Assembly (NCBI RefSeq): GCF_964204865.1
Contig: NC_135250.1
Span: 25,535,395-25,599,394 of the forward strand
Direction: 5' to 3'
Length of the DNA: 64,000 nucleotides
Source of the DNA: Styela clava
Taxonomy: Eukaryota; Chordata; Ascidiacea; Stolidobranchia; Styelidae
Both the position numbers and the translations under genes were made by a program. Numbering within the stretch: position 1 is the first letter of the stretch; each line of letters opens with the position of its first letter. The notes beneath the pieces were generated by a model. That model was given only the letters and a program-made list of their open reading frames with translations. It was not told the origin of the DNA and searched no databases. Below are positions 52,501 through 64,000 of this stretch, one piece after another.

Positions 52501-53944
52501 TTATTGAAGTTTTGCCGTGGTATTTCTCTTTACTATAATATTGATAATAAGGAATACCGAGTGGTATACAAGTTCTGAAAACTATTTCACGCAGAAAATA
52601 TGTTGTTTATTAAATTCTTTTGTAACTTTTTTTAAATAATGTTGAGAAACACACCAGTTTTGATATCCTGTTTCTCCTCTCATTATCACATCAGTACCAT
52701 CCTGCCATCTCCAATATCCTTCGTTAGCTATGTCGTTTCCTCCGATATAAAATGTGTTTTCACCACCTTGTATGCTAAGAATATAAAAATAGTATTCGTT
52801 TTTTTTTTGAAGAAAATACCTGAGCCATCAATTGAAAATTGATAGACGACTGAGAGAAGAGCTGAAATATACCACGGAGCGCTAAGATAACTAAATAGCC
52901 TTTGTGTGATGAAGCAAAGTAGTAATAAAATACGTTGATTATGCCAGGTAGTCAACAGTTAGTTCTGGTGTTTTGTAAACTTGAATGTATATGTTTACTT
53001 AGTAATTACTGAAAAACTCATTGCGTAAAACAGTTTTTGCTCAAGTTTATTCAAATATACAAACTTGTAAGCTATAGAAATTCTATCGATTCTTGCTTTT
53101 ATTCTATTTACGAATAACTACTAGCTTCAATACAGCATATCCAAGGTAAATAAATTGCTGTGTAGAAATTAACATAAATACTGAGGCTGGTTTTACGATT
53201 ATAAAGTGAAAATAATGAAGAACTATTTGGAATTATCCCGATCCTACAACATGATTCCTAAAAGTAAAATAAATCTTTAGCTCTTGTACATCACTGTACG
53301 AACAATATCCTATTTCAACTCAAGTATATAGTAAGTGTTTAATCTACATTGAGATGGTACTTACAACAGTGAGACAATCAATTCCATCTATTTAGTACTA
53401 AAGTTTCATTCAATACATAGAACAATTCATATATTAAAAAACACCAAGGTATCAAAAATAAGTTTCTTTTCTAACTCACTCGAATGCTGAATTAATGACT
53501 GTCGTCATTCTCTCAATATCAACTTTAGCCAAGTAACCTCCCAATGCTTCACAGGAAGATTTTGCGCTGTTGTAAGTTTTACGTTGTTTGAAGAAAAGCA
53601 GTTCGAATCCATCAACACATTCTTTCTTCCAGTGATCTGAAACGCAACAGTATTTGCAGTTGTTCCAGTTGATATATCAGTTCTAATTCTAATATTTGTT
53701 TTATTCAACAAAGAAGTCATTTTTAAATAAATTGAATTATAATACTCCAACTGCTTCTAATGTTGTTGTTTTCTTCATTTATTATAAAGAAACAGTTGTA
53801 TTTGTTTGAGTGTAGGAAAATTCTATTCATCAACAAAAGTTTTGATAAGATATAAATGGTTTTATACATAAAATTTAACTTACTTTGAGCTGAAGCTCTT
53901 GTTATGAGGGTCGAGAAAAATATCACCAAACTTGTAAGATTCAT
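46520..53944 (-). CDS. Receptor C: CTLD-Ig-FN3 transmembrane receptor with tyrosine-repeat tail
   Basis: Fifteen exons, matching A and B: 53884-53944, 53480-53636, 52655-52774, 52136-52251, 51106-51375, 50933-51035, 50503-50617, 50142-50324, 49576-49780, 49327-49435, 48909-49037, 48117-48275, 47762-47871, 47344-47514, 46520-46848. All phases join and give 778 residues. Exon 10 is one codon shorter than in A and B. The FN3-like exons 8-9 are the most diverged of the three genes (for example STIRSARTVG, LLVAGTCLG). Exon 2 begins NHWKKEC instead of DPWKKEC. The tail tyrosine equivalent to the A ITIM-like site is histidine (SAHEQL). It looks intact; expression is unknown. Confidence 0.86.
46537..46817 (-). 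repeat. Three 96-bp tandem repeats in the receptor C tail exon
   Basis: Same 32-codon period. The first unit carries PLPAKTKQ as in A, but its second tyrosine site is SAHEQL. The remaining sites read YEQA, YEQP, YEQA and a terminal AYESY. Confidence 0.9.
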
Positions 53945-55036
53945 CTTTAATATTCAAACAACACAAAATTAGTGGTTAACTCAGATATTCTACTTTAATT
54001 TTAACTCCCTCTGATTAGGTCGTTTTGAAATTCAATTGGAATAACTGCAATGTGAAATATATAATCCATTCAATGTCATTTTAAAAAATGAAACAAATAG
54101 CTACTGATTTTTTGTAAATATAAAAAATAAACATATAACTATAAAAATTGAAAATATATCTCAATTATTGGCAAAGCAACTTAAGTGTATAGACGTGACA
54201 AACACCACAGTTATCATTGTTGAAGCAATATTGTGAATAACGGAGAAGACGTCGACGGAATCAATCCTTTCGTGAAGCAGTAGATAGGCCTTTTAACCAG
54301 CATGCCCCACTACATCAATGCGCCTTCGCATGTTGATCATAGATAGTTGTTGGCTCAAGACTGCACTGTCCTTTAATATACTTCTTCCCCAATATCCATG
54401 AGTCTTTCTTACGGTAAATTAAAAGCAGCAGGGCATGTACATGGTGTGAAGCAAAAGCATTGAAACACCTTTTCACGAGAATACTTTGATACAGTGATAA
54501 CCACACAACTTATACGTAAGTTCTTTCATTCACATTTCAAAATAATTCCACTACTGCAAACTGCTAATATTATTAAATTACTAACATTTATCGATACTTG
54601 CTCTACATACAATTATGAAAAATATACGTAGATTATTACGTCTTTCTTGTGGGTGGTTCAACTATTCACTGAATCAGTCTATCACTTCCGCAAACAATTG
54701 ACTTCTGAAAACCGTTCCTCGGCCATAATGGATTGTGTGTGCATGCATCAGTTATATCTTATGCAAAAGCACAATGCCATACTGGGAATGTGCTCGCCGT
54801 CGTTATCATACGCGGATGTTATGAAACCAAGTAACATAACCAAGTAGAAACTTCTTTCCTCCGCCTTTCATCAGCTTGCACACATCCTACATCGCATCAC
54901 ACTTATCTTCGACATGTTTAACAATTCATGATAACGTTAATTTCAAAACGTAAATGTCCAACAACGTACTATCCACAATTAAGTTTATCTTACATTTTTT
55001 TTAAGATCAAAAAGTTTGCAATATTGTCCCATAAGT
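53945..55036. other. Receptor C 5' flank, no gene seen
   Basis: Aligns with the A flank (9598-10650) with small deletions. Should contain the promoter; no motif is convincing. Confidence 0.45.
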
Positions 55037-55468
55037 CGGGGGTGTGCAAACTACGGCCCGCGGGCCAAATGCGGCCCGCAAGAAAAAACGAGTTTTTGGT
55101 TTAGGTAATGTGGAAAGTGCGAGCAATTTCAATCTCATTACGTAGTAGCCTATAGCAGTCATGTTAGCAAAACTAGCGAGCAATATCCTGTTGCAAACTA
55201 CACAATGTAATAAAAACGTTTTTCTCACTGAATTCGTTTAAAGTAGGTGTGATAATAAATTTGAATAGCAGTTTATTTAGCAATTTATGCGTTTTAACTC
55301 ACCATTTCTGCAAGGACCTCTAACACTGCCGTACGACCAATAACAAAAAGAATACAATTTTTGGTGTCTGAAGCTACCAGAAAGACTATGTTCAATAAAG
55401 ATGCGGCCCGCGGCTTCACCCAGTTACTTTTATCTAGCCCTCCTGTAATAAAGGTTGCCCACCCCTCA
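55037..55468. mobile_element. hAT-like element, block C counterpart of 10651-11124
   Basis: Left end GGGGGTGTGCAAACTACGG, right end GGTTGCCCACCCCTCA, flanks ATAAGT / CTAAGT. It carries a small internal deletion relative to the A copy. Confidence 0.7.
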
Positions 55469-56350
55469 TCTAAGTTATTCCTTCCATCTAAACCTCTCAG
55501 AAGTTTGAATAGAATGTAGAAACAGATCGAACATATCTTCATTAGGTTATTGTGTTTAAATATTTGATAAAATACAGCATGTTTTAAAAAACGATGCCGC
55601 ATTTAACTAACTGCCAGACGACCTTGCTTTATTGCACGTAATTGAACACCTAATTGAACCTTATTGAGGAAACAATAGTTATAGAGCAAGCTGGTAAAGA
55701 ATTAGCTTTTGCCCTGTTCGTATTTAAATTATGTATTTTATTAGAGCTTTTCATCTCCAAAAGTCTCTTTACAATCGGTTCTTAGGCACTTAGGCTCGGA
55801 GGTTGAATCGTTCATTCGTAAAAAATAACAACGTTGAGACTTCGACTGTAATACCGCTTACATAATATTTAATATAATAATATAATTCGATTGTAATATT
55901 CACACGACACCGCGTATTAGGTTTTAGTCTTAGTCTTAGTCTTTTAGTTTAATCTAAGCGCACGATGCACGAAAAGTTTTTTTTATTATTTAAGTATTAC
56001 GTGGAATTTTGGTGAGCATGCAACTTATTTTCGAAGTATTCATCGATCCACGCAACGTTCGAATGAAAGTTTTACAAATATGTGCTCCAATGATTCATAT
56101 TACGACGATTTTACAAATGAGATTTTTTCACCCCATGGTACAATTTCCCATTAACAACGCTTACATTCAACGTCCTAATTAAAACAAAGGGTGAAGAGTT
56201 TCTGCTCGCAAACAAAGACGTAAGTTGAAGAAAATTGCAAACTATACACATTTATGACTAATGTTGCCAGTATTTCAGTGTGGGATGCGCTTTCAATGAA
56301 AAGGTCTGATTTCTGCCAATATTTTTCTTTGGAACACATTAGAGTGATTT

Positions 56351-56994
56351 CTGGGGCTGGAACCTCGAATACTTAAGAGATGTGTAATTGTATGTGACTA
56401 TTTTATGGAATGGGTACTCTTATCACATGAGTTTCTGAAAAAACACAATCCATCACTCATACAGTTCACTAAGTGCTTACACACAATAAGAAACATTGTC
56501 TCAGATTTCCGCTCTAGGAGACTTTTATTCTGGGTCGTTCTGTCTGTTTTTCTGTAGCGTCTAAACTACTGGGTCAGTCTGGTTAAAATTTCTCACGTGG
56601 TTTGTACTGTCACCCTAGTATTGTGCGTTTCGCCAAAAGCCCAGATTGATGTTTCATTTCCATGGCAGCAATAAAAAACGCGCTGATCGTTGAGAAATTT
56701 TTAGTTTTTTTACAATTTATCGCAATTATCTCGTAAACTACCTCAAGAATTAAAATTTACATCGCTATCGCCACCGGCAGGTTTATCAATAACTCACTGG
56801 GACGGAAAGATTCCGATGTCAGGATTAAATTTTAAAAATGATGCTTCAATAAAAAAAAATATATGTGTTTTCGCCTCAAACTATGGCGGACAGGAACAAA
56901 ATCAAGGTGGCGGCAATGCGAAGGTTTGGTTCGAATCGATTCGAATAATTCACTATTCGATTCGACTCGAATATTTGATTCGAAGTGCCGACCT
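56351..56994. mobile_element. TTCGAATC-rich element, block C counterpart of 12020-12711
   Basis: Same interior and right end (TTCGAAGTGCCGACCT) as the A copy. The left end is eroded by a deletion that removes most of the TTCGAAT-rich tip. Confidence 0.55.
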
Positions 56995-57759
56995 CTATTG
57001 GTATCTTGCAAAATGACTAGGAATTTACACAATAGCACACAATACCAAACCAACAGTATTTTAATCCGTATATGTGTGTATAATATATATTATTAGATAA
57101 TGAAACATACTATTTGGCAATATAAGAAACAAATATCATTCTGACATTTGAATAAAAGGGTTTTTGGTTTCATAATTGATTATGGGAGTCATCGATCCCC
57201 AAAACGTTCGAATAAAAAACTTCCAATATGTGCTCCATTTGATCGTAATATATATATATTACAATTTCACAACAGGGATGTTTCACCCTATTCATATTTC
57301 ACCTATCATTAGTATAAGTATCATTACAGGTGAAATGTCCCTTTTTGAAGCGTTTACATCAAACGCAATAATTAAAACCAGAATGCGATGATCAAATATA
57401 TGGGAACGAAGACCAAAACGAAGTAGTATGAGTATGCAATCTGTCACATTATACTACCGGGACCGCCTGACCACCAGATCGCGAAACCACCACAAGGTTG
57501 CACGATTGTTTATTTTGACGACGTCATCGCACATAAATGATAAAATGGGTGCTAATATCGCAAATTTTCTGATCGTAGTTGATAATAAAAATAGTTTTAC
57601 ACACACACATATATATATCTTAATAGTGGAGACTATTTATATTTAGTCTAATGGGTTTATTCTTGCGAATATATATATTATAATATATTTGAATAAACTC
57701 AGTCTGTATAATATAAGTTTGTGTAACAAGTTTCCTAAACTTGTGTTTCCATAAGTTAC

Positions 57760-57948
57760 CTAATATTCACACAAAGGTCCACTTCTTGTCCATCCTACCC
57801 CAGCATTGTGCAAACCTTGCCCTCTTGACTTTTGGTCCAATTGGGAGGCTAAAGCTATCAAGGTGACTTGTGGGATAGTACGAGAATAACCAAAGTGCCA
57901 AGGTAAAGTGGGTGCTCTGGCTCCGTTGGCAAGCATCACTTTTTTAGC
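57760..57948 (-). pseudogene. Terminal exon of the unrecognised gene (block C)
   Basis: 189 bp, same length, acceptor and TAG stop as 13687-13875, frame open (reads APTLPWHFGYSRTIPQ, ends SGPLCEY). The preceding exon present in A is missing here, so this copy is probably dead although the exon itself is intact. Confidence 0.5.
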
Positions 57949-58011
57949 CTGAAAAAAAAAAATGTTTTGCTAAAATATTAGGTTTGTTCTAGATTTAGAC
58001 ACTATAGGCCG

Positions 58012-58480
58012 GAAGTGGAGAGCTTCTCTCAAAGCATTTGTATTTTAACCAGGGCTCTGGTGCTGGATTATCGGGTATTCCGAAACTAATGTAGTTTGAG
58101 TTAGTTTTAAAAAAATCCAGCGTCCAGTCTAAAATGGTGTTATCCGATAAATCGGGATCAAAATCTTTGTGAAGCCGGAATATGGAATAGGCGACGAAGC
58201 TCGTAGGGATTCCGTAAATAATTTTATGTAACCGTATATATTAGTACTCCAATCCACTGGATTACACAGATTTTTTATTCATCCAAATAATTACGAATAT
58301 CATAAAACAATTAGGAAATTTAGGAATAAATCATAAAAATATCAATTATCATGAAAACAAAATACATATTCCTAAATTCATCCTCAAAACACTTCTTCGT
58401 TGATAAAACAAAATTGCACCAAAACGGAAGGATATCTTCGGTAAAGAAGACACGAATATTGTCACAAAATTTTGCCCCAT
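58012..58480 (-). pseudogene. Upstream exon-like segments of the unrecognised gene (block C)
   Basis: 58012-58229 is open on the minus strand with strongly protein-like sequence (AYSIFRLHKDFDPDLSDNTI, later NYISFGIPDNPAPEPWLKY), ending in TAA without a clear donor. 58320-58480 holds CNFVLSTKKCFEDEFRNMYF. The equivalent A segment is broken. Family not recognised. Confidence 0.4.
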
Positions 58481-58929
58481 GAAACATTGAAAATTCACTT
58501 TGGCTGTAAAACGTTGCAAAATAGTGACACAAAAAGGAATTTTATGTATATAAAATGTAAAAATAAATTCAGGGTGATGATATTATTTCGATCATACTTT
58601 CTTTAACTACCAGATTCAAAATTTCTTCAGGCAACAGATTTATGGTTCAAAATAAGATGGAATCCGAATACTTTATGAGTTTGACTTGTATGAAGTATTA
58701 TCTATTTTGATATTCATATCCGAAAAAATATTCCATAAAAAATATGGAAATTAAATAATGGGTCAAATTACCAAATCGACACAAATGACAAGCGAGGGGG
58801 TTTTCAATAATAAAGTTTTCGGTATTGTCTTACTATGCAGCAAGATATTGAAATTGATCGAAAGATAAGTAGGCTGATTGATTGATAGAAAAAACTCTAA
58901 ATGGGTAAGGCTACAGTTGCCTCACTTCA

Positions 58930-59143
58930 TATGCAGGCTATAGATGCATTACTATGCATAATGCTCCTCAGAAGGCTCCCAAGAAGGGAATTTTGCAGTT
59001 TTGGAGGCGGAATTTGATTTGTATTCGATGTCGTATTGAATAAATAAAGTAGTTTCATGCATGGAGAGTGAGGAATGAAGAGTTCCGAAACAGGCATAAT
59101 CAGGGATTCAGCAAAAAAGGTTGGGAACCACTGATTAAGTCGA
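58930..59143. mobile_element. Right end of hAT-like element, block C
   Basis: Counterpart of 16150-16345; ends AAAGGTTGGGAACCACTG next to the LRRC8-like stop. Confidence 0.5.
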
Positions 59144-59170
59144 TTAGGATTCCCGTGGGCGAATAGGGAA

Positions 59171-61962
59171 TTATTCTCTTGAGATATCACTAACGCCCTT
59201 GAGCAGCGGAACCCTTTCAGGGTTTTCCGTTGATTGAGGGGAGTTCGAATTACGAATTCTGATCCCAGTGTTAGTAAGTGGATTATGTGATCTCCTAATA
59301 TCAGCGTCCCCCATCATTGCGTTCTTCTTTTTTACTTTGTTAATTATAGTCATTAATTTGGAATCATGACTTCTCACATTCTTTTCCAGTGTTGATAACA
59401 TATTTTGAGCAAATTCAGCATTTTGGTTACGCTCCACGGAAGGATTTGGATCGTTTTCTTGTGGCACTCCTTCCTCTTCGGGTTGGGGGTCATCAATAGG
59501 TTGAGTTTGCCGCAGTCGTTGTTCTTGTTGACCTTGTTGCTGAGGTTGAAAAGCCATGTTTCTATTAAACCTTATTTGACTTCCAGGATCACGGTTATTG
59601 ATATTTTGATCTCCAGGTTGACGAACATTTAGCTTTGCTGCTGGAGTAAGATTAGTATGATTTTTAAACCATTTTGTAGGTTCGACAATTAACTCTTCCA
59701 AACTATTCTCAACTGTTTTTATTCCGTCGTTGCACAGAAAGATATAAATGTCAGCAAATGTCTCCGAAAGTGAGTGCCGTTTTTATATTTTCCTTCATTT
59801 TATTCAAAATTTTATCACTTGAACTAAGTTCTAGTAACCGAATAGTTGATTCGTAAAGACAACGAGAATGTCCACTAAAGTTTCGAATAAAATCATTTTC
59901 TTTGCTCTTGTCTTTCGCATAGCAACACGATATAAATTTTCGTGTAAGGATAATTGACAAGACTCCAATGATCAACAGCACAGTTGTGAATATTAAATAT
60001 ACGATCGTGTATGGGCACATTTTCTGTGGAAGCTCGGCTGCACAAATCATTGCTCTCGTCCCAATGGCTGTTACATCTGACGAGGTGAGACTGCAATAGA
60101 ATGTATTGGAAGCATGGCAATGTCCCAGACAGTATGTTCCCCAGCTTTTCTCTTTAGGGGGGGTGTTTTAAAATTTAGGGGGTGGTAAATAATTTGCTAT
60201 TAGAGATAAAACTAGGCTATTTGTATTCCTAAAAAAATGGTATGTATTTAAGAAACGTTGTATAGGGGGGGGGGGCAAGTTTATTGACGGCGAGCCAAAA
60301 TCCACAGCAGAATGAAATTGTAGGGCCAGAAAAGGGGAGCGAGGAAAAGTGCGGGACGACACGGCTGGAGTTCAGGGCGCGCTTAAGCGCCCTGAGAAAA
60401 TTTTGAGAAATAGGCATCAAAATAGGCTCTAAGCTTGATTTTAGATACACCTAGCATCGCAGTTTGTTATGTAATAAAATCAATAATTATAATATTTAGC
60501 TGATAGAATTCTCGGGGAATAGATAACAAGCACGGCTTTCAACCGTAAATATATACTACTACGTTTCAACAAGTAATAGGCAACTGATAGTGACTAATGA
60601 AGTTACTTGCTCATCTGGCATTGTATGAATGGCTACTTATGGCTTGTTTTGTTACACATTTCTAATTTTTTTGAACATGTTTGTTTGACTTTTGTATGAA
60701 TCAAATTTTGAAATACGCTCGTCAACTGATCATAATGTCGCATAATGTTGTATTCCTCCAGAACTGAAATATTTTGTAAGAAGACAAATCGCTGAAGTTT
60801 GATTCTTTTCAATAAAGAAATAAAAACGCTGTCATCCATCTAAAAAACGTCTGTTTTCAGTGCCTAGTTTTCGTTTTGTGACATCTTTAAGCTTTCTTAA
60901 TATATGGCTGATATCTAAAATACTGCAGTGTGTAATCATAATACCCATACCTATACATAAGATACCGGAATAATTCAATTGTTATGAAATAAACGTGCTT
61001 AAACTGATAATGATGTAACAATAGACGGTATCTAAAACTCAGAAGGTACCACACAAAGGGTTAAACTATTTCACTTAAGTTCGGCGGGCCATTTAAAATC
61101 GTTACGCGGGCCGTAATTGGCCCGCAGACTGCGGTTTAGAACCCCTCAGTGTGGAATCGCACCTCAAAATTAGGGGGGGTGTTTGAAATTTTAGGGGGGG
61201 TGTTCACCCCCTATAGGGGGGGTGTAGGGAAATCACTGGTCCCAGATATAAATATACGTTTAGAAATATTAAAATTGATGCAACAACTGAGGAAGAAATA
61301 TTTCTAATCATGTAAATTCTAGGGATTGAAAGGTCATCCTTGTTCTGTGGAGATGAAAAATTCTGTATGAATAAGCATTGTAGCATCCGTTTACGCTCAA
61401 TCGTATCTGGGCGTTTTGCCAGCTCAATGGCATCTTCAATTTCTTTCGCTATTCTACGACAAGGTTCCTTCATGTTGCGTATGACGTCTTCAAATCCCTG
61501 TTTAATTTCTTTCCCCTTCATGTCGTCATATATAAAAGGCATAGTGATGGTGTCTTCAATTTCTTTAGATGTAACGGAACTGCCCATGGCTACATCATCA
61601 GTCCGTTTCACTGTCGAAAGTCTCGTGATAACTCTAGGAAATAGATACCATAGAGAGAAGCAGAAATAGAGTATTGCAGACGCAGAAACAGCGATAATTC
61701 CTGCAAACCCTAAAGTAATATCCTGTTGATGATAGCAAACACTATTGGCCACCTGTGACTGTGTTGTGCTCATTGTATAGTTTGGCGTCGGATACCTCGG
61801 CGTACATTGGGATTGCTTTGCAATCAACTCCTCAGATATTGCGAGGAATGACGTCACCATCAATCCTCTCATTGCGTATTCTATGATCTTCTCCCACCAA
61901 GGTTTGAATCGAGATTCATCCAGATTATTTGAACCAAAAATATCTGAAAGACCCACAGACAT
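59171..61962 (-). pseudogene. LRRC8-like gene, second copy, disrupted
   Basis: Nearly identical to 16379-18124 at both ends. The ATG at 61962, the FKPWW motif, and TM1 to TM3 are intact. The frame is then interrupted in the TM3/loop 2 region by the 1,109-bp element at 60130-61238. A separate 5-bp deletion at 59760/59761 shifts the frame soon after TFGD. The C-terminal linker differs as a block: Q-rich (QPQQQGQQEQRLRQTQ) where A has an unrelated Asn/Pro/His-rich stretch, while flanking residues are unchanged. With two independent lesions this copy cannot make the full protein; a truncated two- to three-pass product is conceivable. Confidence 0.85.
60130..61238 (-). mobile_element. hAT element inserted in the LRRC8-like copy
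   Basis: Tips CAGTATGTTCCCC and inverted GGGAAATCACTG. Perfect 8-bp target duplication GTCCCAGA at 60122-60129 and 61239-61246. On the minus strand at 60633-60839 a remnant frame reads EEYNIMRHYD, like the YNIxRHYxTKH segment of the BED-type zinc finger in hAT (ZBED/GTF2IRD2-like) transposases, with the cysteines lost. G-rich runs (GGGGGGGTGTT) lie near both ends. Non-autonomous now. Confidence 0.85.
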
Positions 61963-63163
61963 TTTTCAAGACTTCGTGTCCTTCTCGGAAGATTATATTA
62001 AAAAAAAGCTGACAGCAGTAATTTCCAGACTCACAAAAACTAAATAGGTTGATTTTCTTTCAAAGTCAGAAGGCTCTAGCCAACAGACTATTCGTTATTC
62101 GAGTAAACAGCTATTTTAAAGCAGCCCCCCTGAGTAGAGACAGCACGCACATATCACTGAGCAAACTCATCTAAAGCCGCACGATTTATATTGCGAAGAG
62201 ACAATGACTGAGTATTGCTAAGCAAATGTGACGTGATATTGCGATAGACAATGACTGAGTTAAATTGTTGGTTTGGATTTCATTTTGGTACCTATGAGTT
62301 TTCGACTTCGGCGTCGACAACCGACCGACTCCGGAAAATATTTCTAATACACATCCTCCGTTTTCCGAGCGCTGCCGATTTCCAAGATGCTTATATCAGA
62401 CGCTTTTTATATTGATTGCTATTGAATATTTTCATTTTTTAAAGTCATGAAGTCAAATTATATTTAGATAGGGAAAATTCTAGAAGAGAATAAGTCGGTC
62501 TTTTTTAACAACTCTGAATACTCTAACGTCTGAACAAAATTGCTTCAACTCTGGCTGGCTTGTTAGCTAACTCGACGACATAGGTTGGAGAAATACTTTT
62601 TAGTGTGTCGAGTAATATAATTAGGTCAAAAATTCATTTGCTTGTTGCAATTTTAGCTCGAAAAAGGCGCTCCAGAAGTAGGTGTACCAATATCTGAAAC
62701 AGGAAGTAACTAATTTTGTTCATCTATTTTATATCAGGTTGTGTAAAGAGATTGAAACTTATGGGCAAGGGGGTATATTCACTTGGCTAATACAGACAGT
62801 CGCCGTCTCCCTCGTAATAAAACTAAATCAAGAAAAATTGGAATAAAATTATGGTCCGACCCTAACCTGATACATATGCTACGGTAGTACCGAAAATAAC
62901 CCAGGCTGGTGTCAAGATAAATGTTGTCAAAACCTGATTCATTTTTAATTGATTTTTGAAACTGCGTTGTACTAACACAAAATAGAAATTTCAAGTTTTT
63001 GTGTCAATACGACAGTGACTCAGAATCGACTTATGGCCCGAAACAAACTCGGGAATGCAGTTAATCAATCAACCTTGGAATTGAACTTTAAAATTTACCT
63101 TAAGACTCGAATGACCTGTGACCCGGCTCATACCCAACACTTGCGTAAAGAATCTCTTTAAGG

Positions 63164-63513
63164 CAGGGGTTCTCAACCTGGAGTTGGCGAACTCCCAGGG
63201 GTTCACGCCAAGATTTTTAGGGGTACTTGGATGACAGTCGAGTTTTCGTGTGTTGCTTTTTTTTGTTTATATCCTTTCTAACAAAGAAAGAAAATACAAG
63301 AGGAAAATAGGTACTAATTGTAACTTAGAGTACATTTTCCCTGATCGTACGTTGTTGCGATTGTGATGCAACAATGTGAAATGCACGGCTTGGCGGTCGT
63401 TGCAGCAAATTGTTAGTCAATATATCACAATTTAGTTTGGGGGTTACTGAGGGTTCGCGTTGTTTGTTTCGTGACTCGGGGGGTAATCAACAGAGAAAGA
63501 AAGAGAACTCCTG
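63164..63513. mobile_element. hAT-type MITE, CAGGGGTTCTCAACCT end, unit 3
   Basis: Same insertion as in units 1 and 2. Here the target duplication CTTTAAGG is perfect on both sides, although the right tip has mutated (AGAGAACTCCTG). Confidence 0.85.
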
Positions 63514-63694
63514 CTTTAAGGCAAAATAATTTAATATAAATCCACAATATATTTGAGGTTTCTTGAGGTTGCCCTTCGGCTGCAACAGTTAATATAAAAA
63601 AAAAAGAAAAATTTCAAATGCGAATTTCATACAAATCATTAAATAGTGACTGTTATTGTTTGCTTAGTTTTAAGAAAAATACTTTGATCGAAAC

Positions 63695-63816
63695 CTCCCA
63701 CTGAAAATTTGTTTCAATAAGCCGCTATAAAAATACCAAGCTCAAGAAGCAACCTCCATACCAGGAAATGAAGTCTGCGGCTCATAAAGGAAATCATCAA
63801 ATGAGATTAAATCAAC
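63695..63816 (-). pseudogene. Exon-like segment of unknown gene, unit 3, with stop
   Basis: Homologue of 19992-20113 and of the same length, but with an in-frame TGA in place of the CVW cysteine codon, and acceptor TTGTTAAG instead of TTGTTCAG. Confidence 0.4.
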
Positions 63817-64000
63817 CTTAACAAATATGAATCTAGGATAAACCAGGCACTTTATCTATGGCACAAACATTTTGACTCCGTAAATGTTGGCGGCTAATTC
63901 AGGTATTTATTTGACGAGAATGATTCTTGTATAAATCGAGCAGTTCATTTATGATACAAATATGGCACATGTATATAGAAATTTCCAATACAATAAATCA

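Larger units (their letters stand above)
62540..64000. repeat. Third copy of the 2.4-kb unit (cut by the window end)
   Basis: Starts with the same CTGGCTGGCTTGTTAGC sequence as 18853 and 21258 and follows the LRRC8-like copy just as unit 1 does in block A. Confidence 0.85.

Overview
The window looks like animal nuclear DNA. It is AT-rich and has GT-AG introns of about 70-1,100 bp, many small hAT-like elements and large segmental duplications. The best guess is a tunicate (ascidian). The introns and base composition fit, and one gene encodes an LRRC8/pannexin-type channel domain, a family otherwise known mainly from chordates. This guess is inference; no single feature proves the species.

The main content is a cluster of paralogous cell-surface receptor genes on the minus strand. 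Three copies are intact: 1688-9597, 28491-35896 and 46520-53944. Each can be spliced in silico into 15 coding exons with matching phases, giving 786, 778 and 778 codons. The architecture is signal peptide, C-type lectin domain, Ig domain, two fibronectin-III-like domains, a membrane-proximal region, one transmembrane helix, and a cytoplasmic tail of three 32-residue repeats, each carrying two tyrosine sites. A fourth, broken copy lies on the plus strand (39772-41505). Fragments of a lectin exon lie in both orientations near 43.0-43.5 kb.

Upstream of the first receptor lie the last two exons of an unrecognised gene (13687-14379) with decayed exons beyond it. An intronless gene (16379-18124) follows, encoding a four-pass LRRC8-like protein with no leucine-rich repeats. 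The same order recurs beyond the third receptor, but decayed: the unknown gene is reduced to pieces (57760-58229), and the LRRC8-like copy (59171-61962) has a 5-bp deletion and a 1.1-kb hAT insertion with a perfect 8-bp target duplication.

Layout: block A, 1-24 kb (receptor, unknown gene, LRRC8-like gene, 2.4-kb tandem repeat); spacer, 24-26.4 kb; block B, 26.4-37.8 kb (receptor only); block D, 37.8-43.5 kb (flank plus inverted relic); spacer; block C, 44.5-64 kb (collinear with block A). The receptors have the form of innate-immune or allorecognition receptors: a variable ectodomain, tyrosine signalling sites and tandem paralogues with mosaic similarity. That role is inferred. An assembly that placed two haplotypes in tandem should be excluded before the copy number is trusted.
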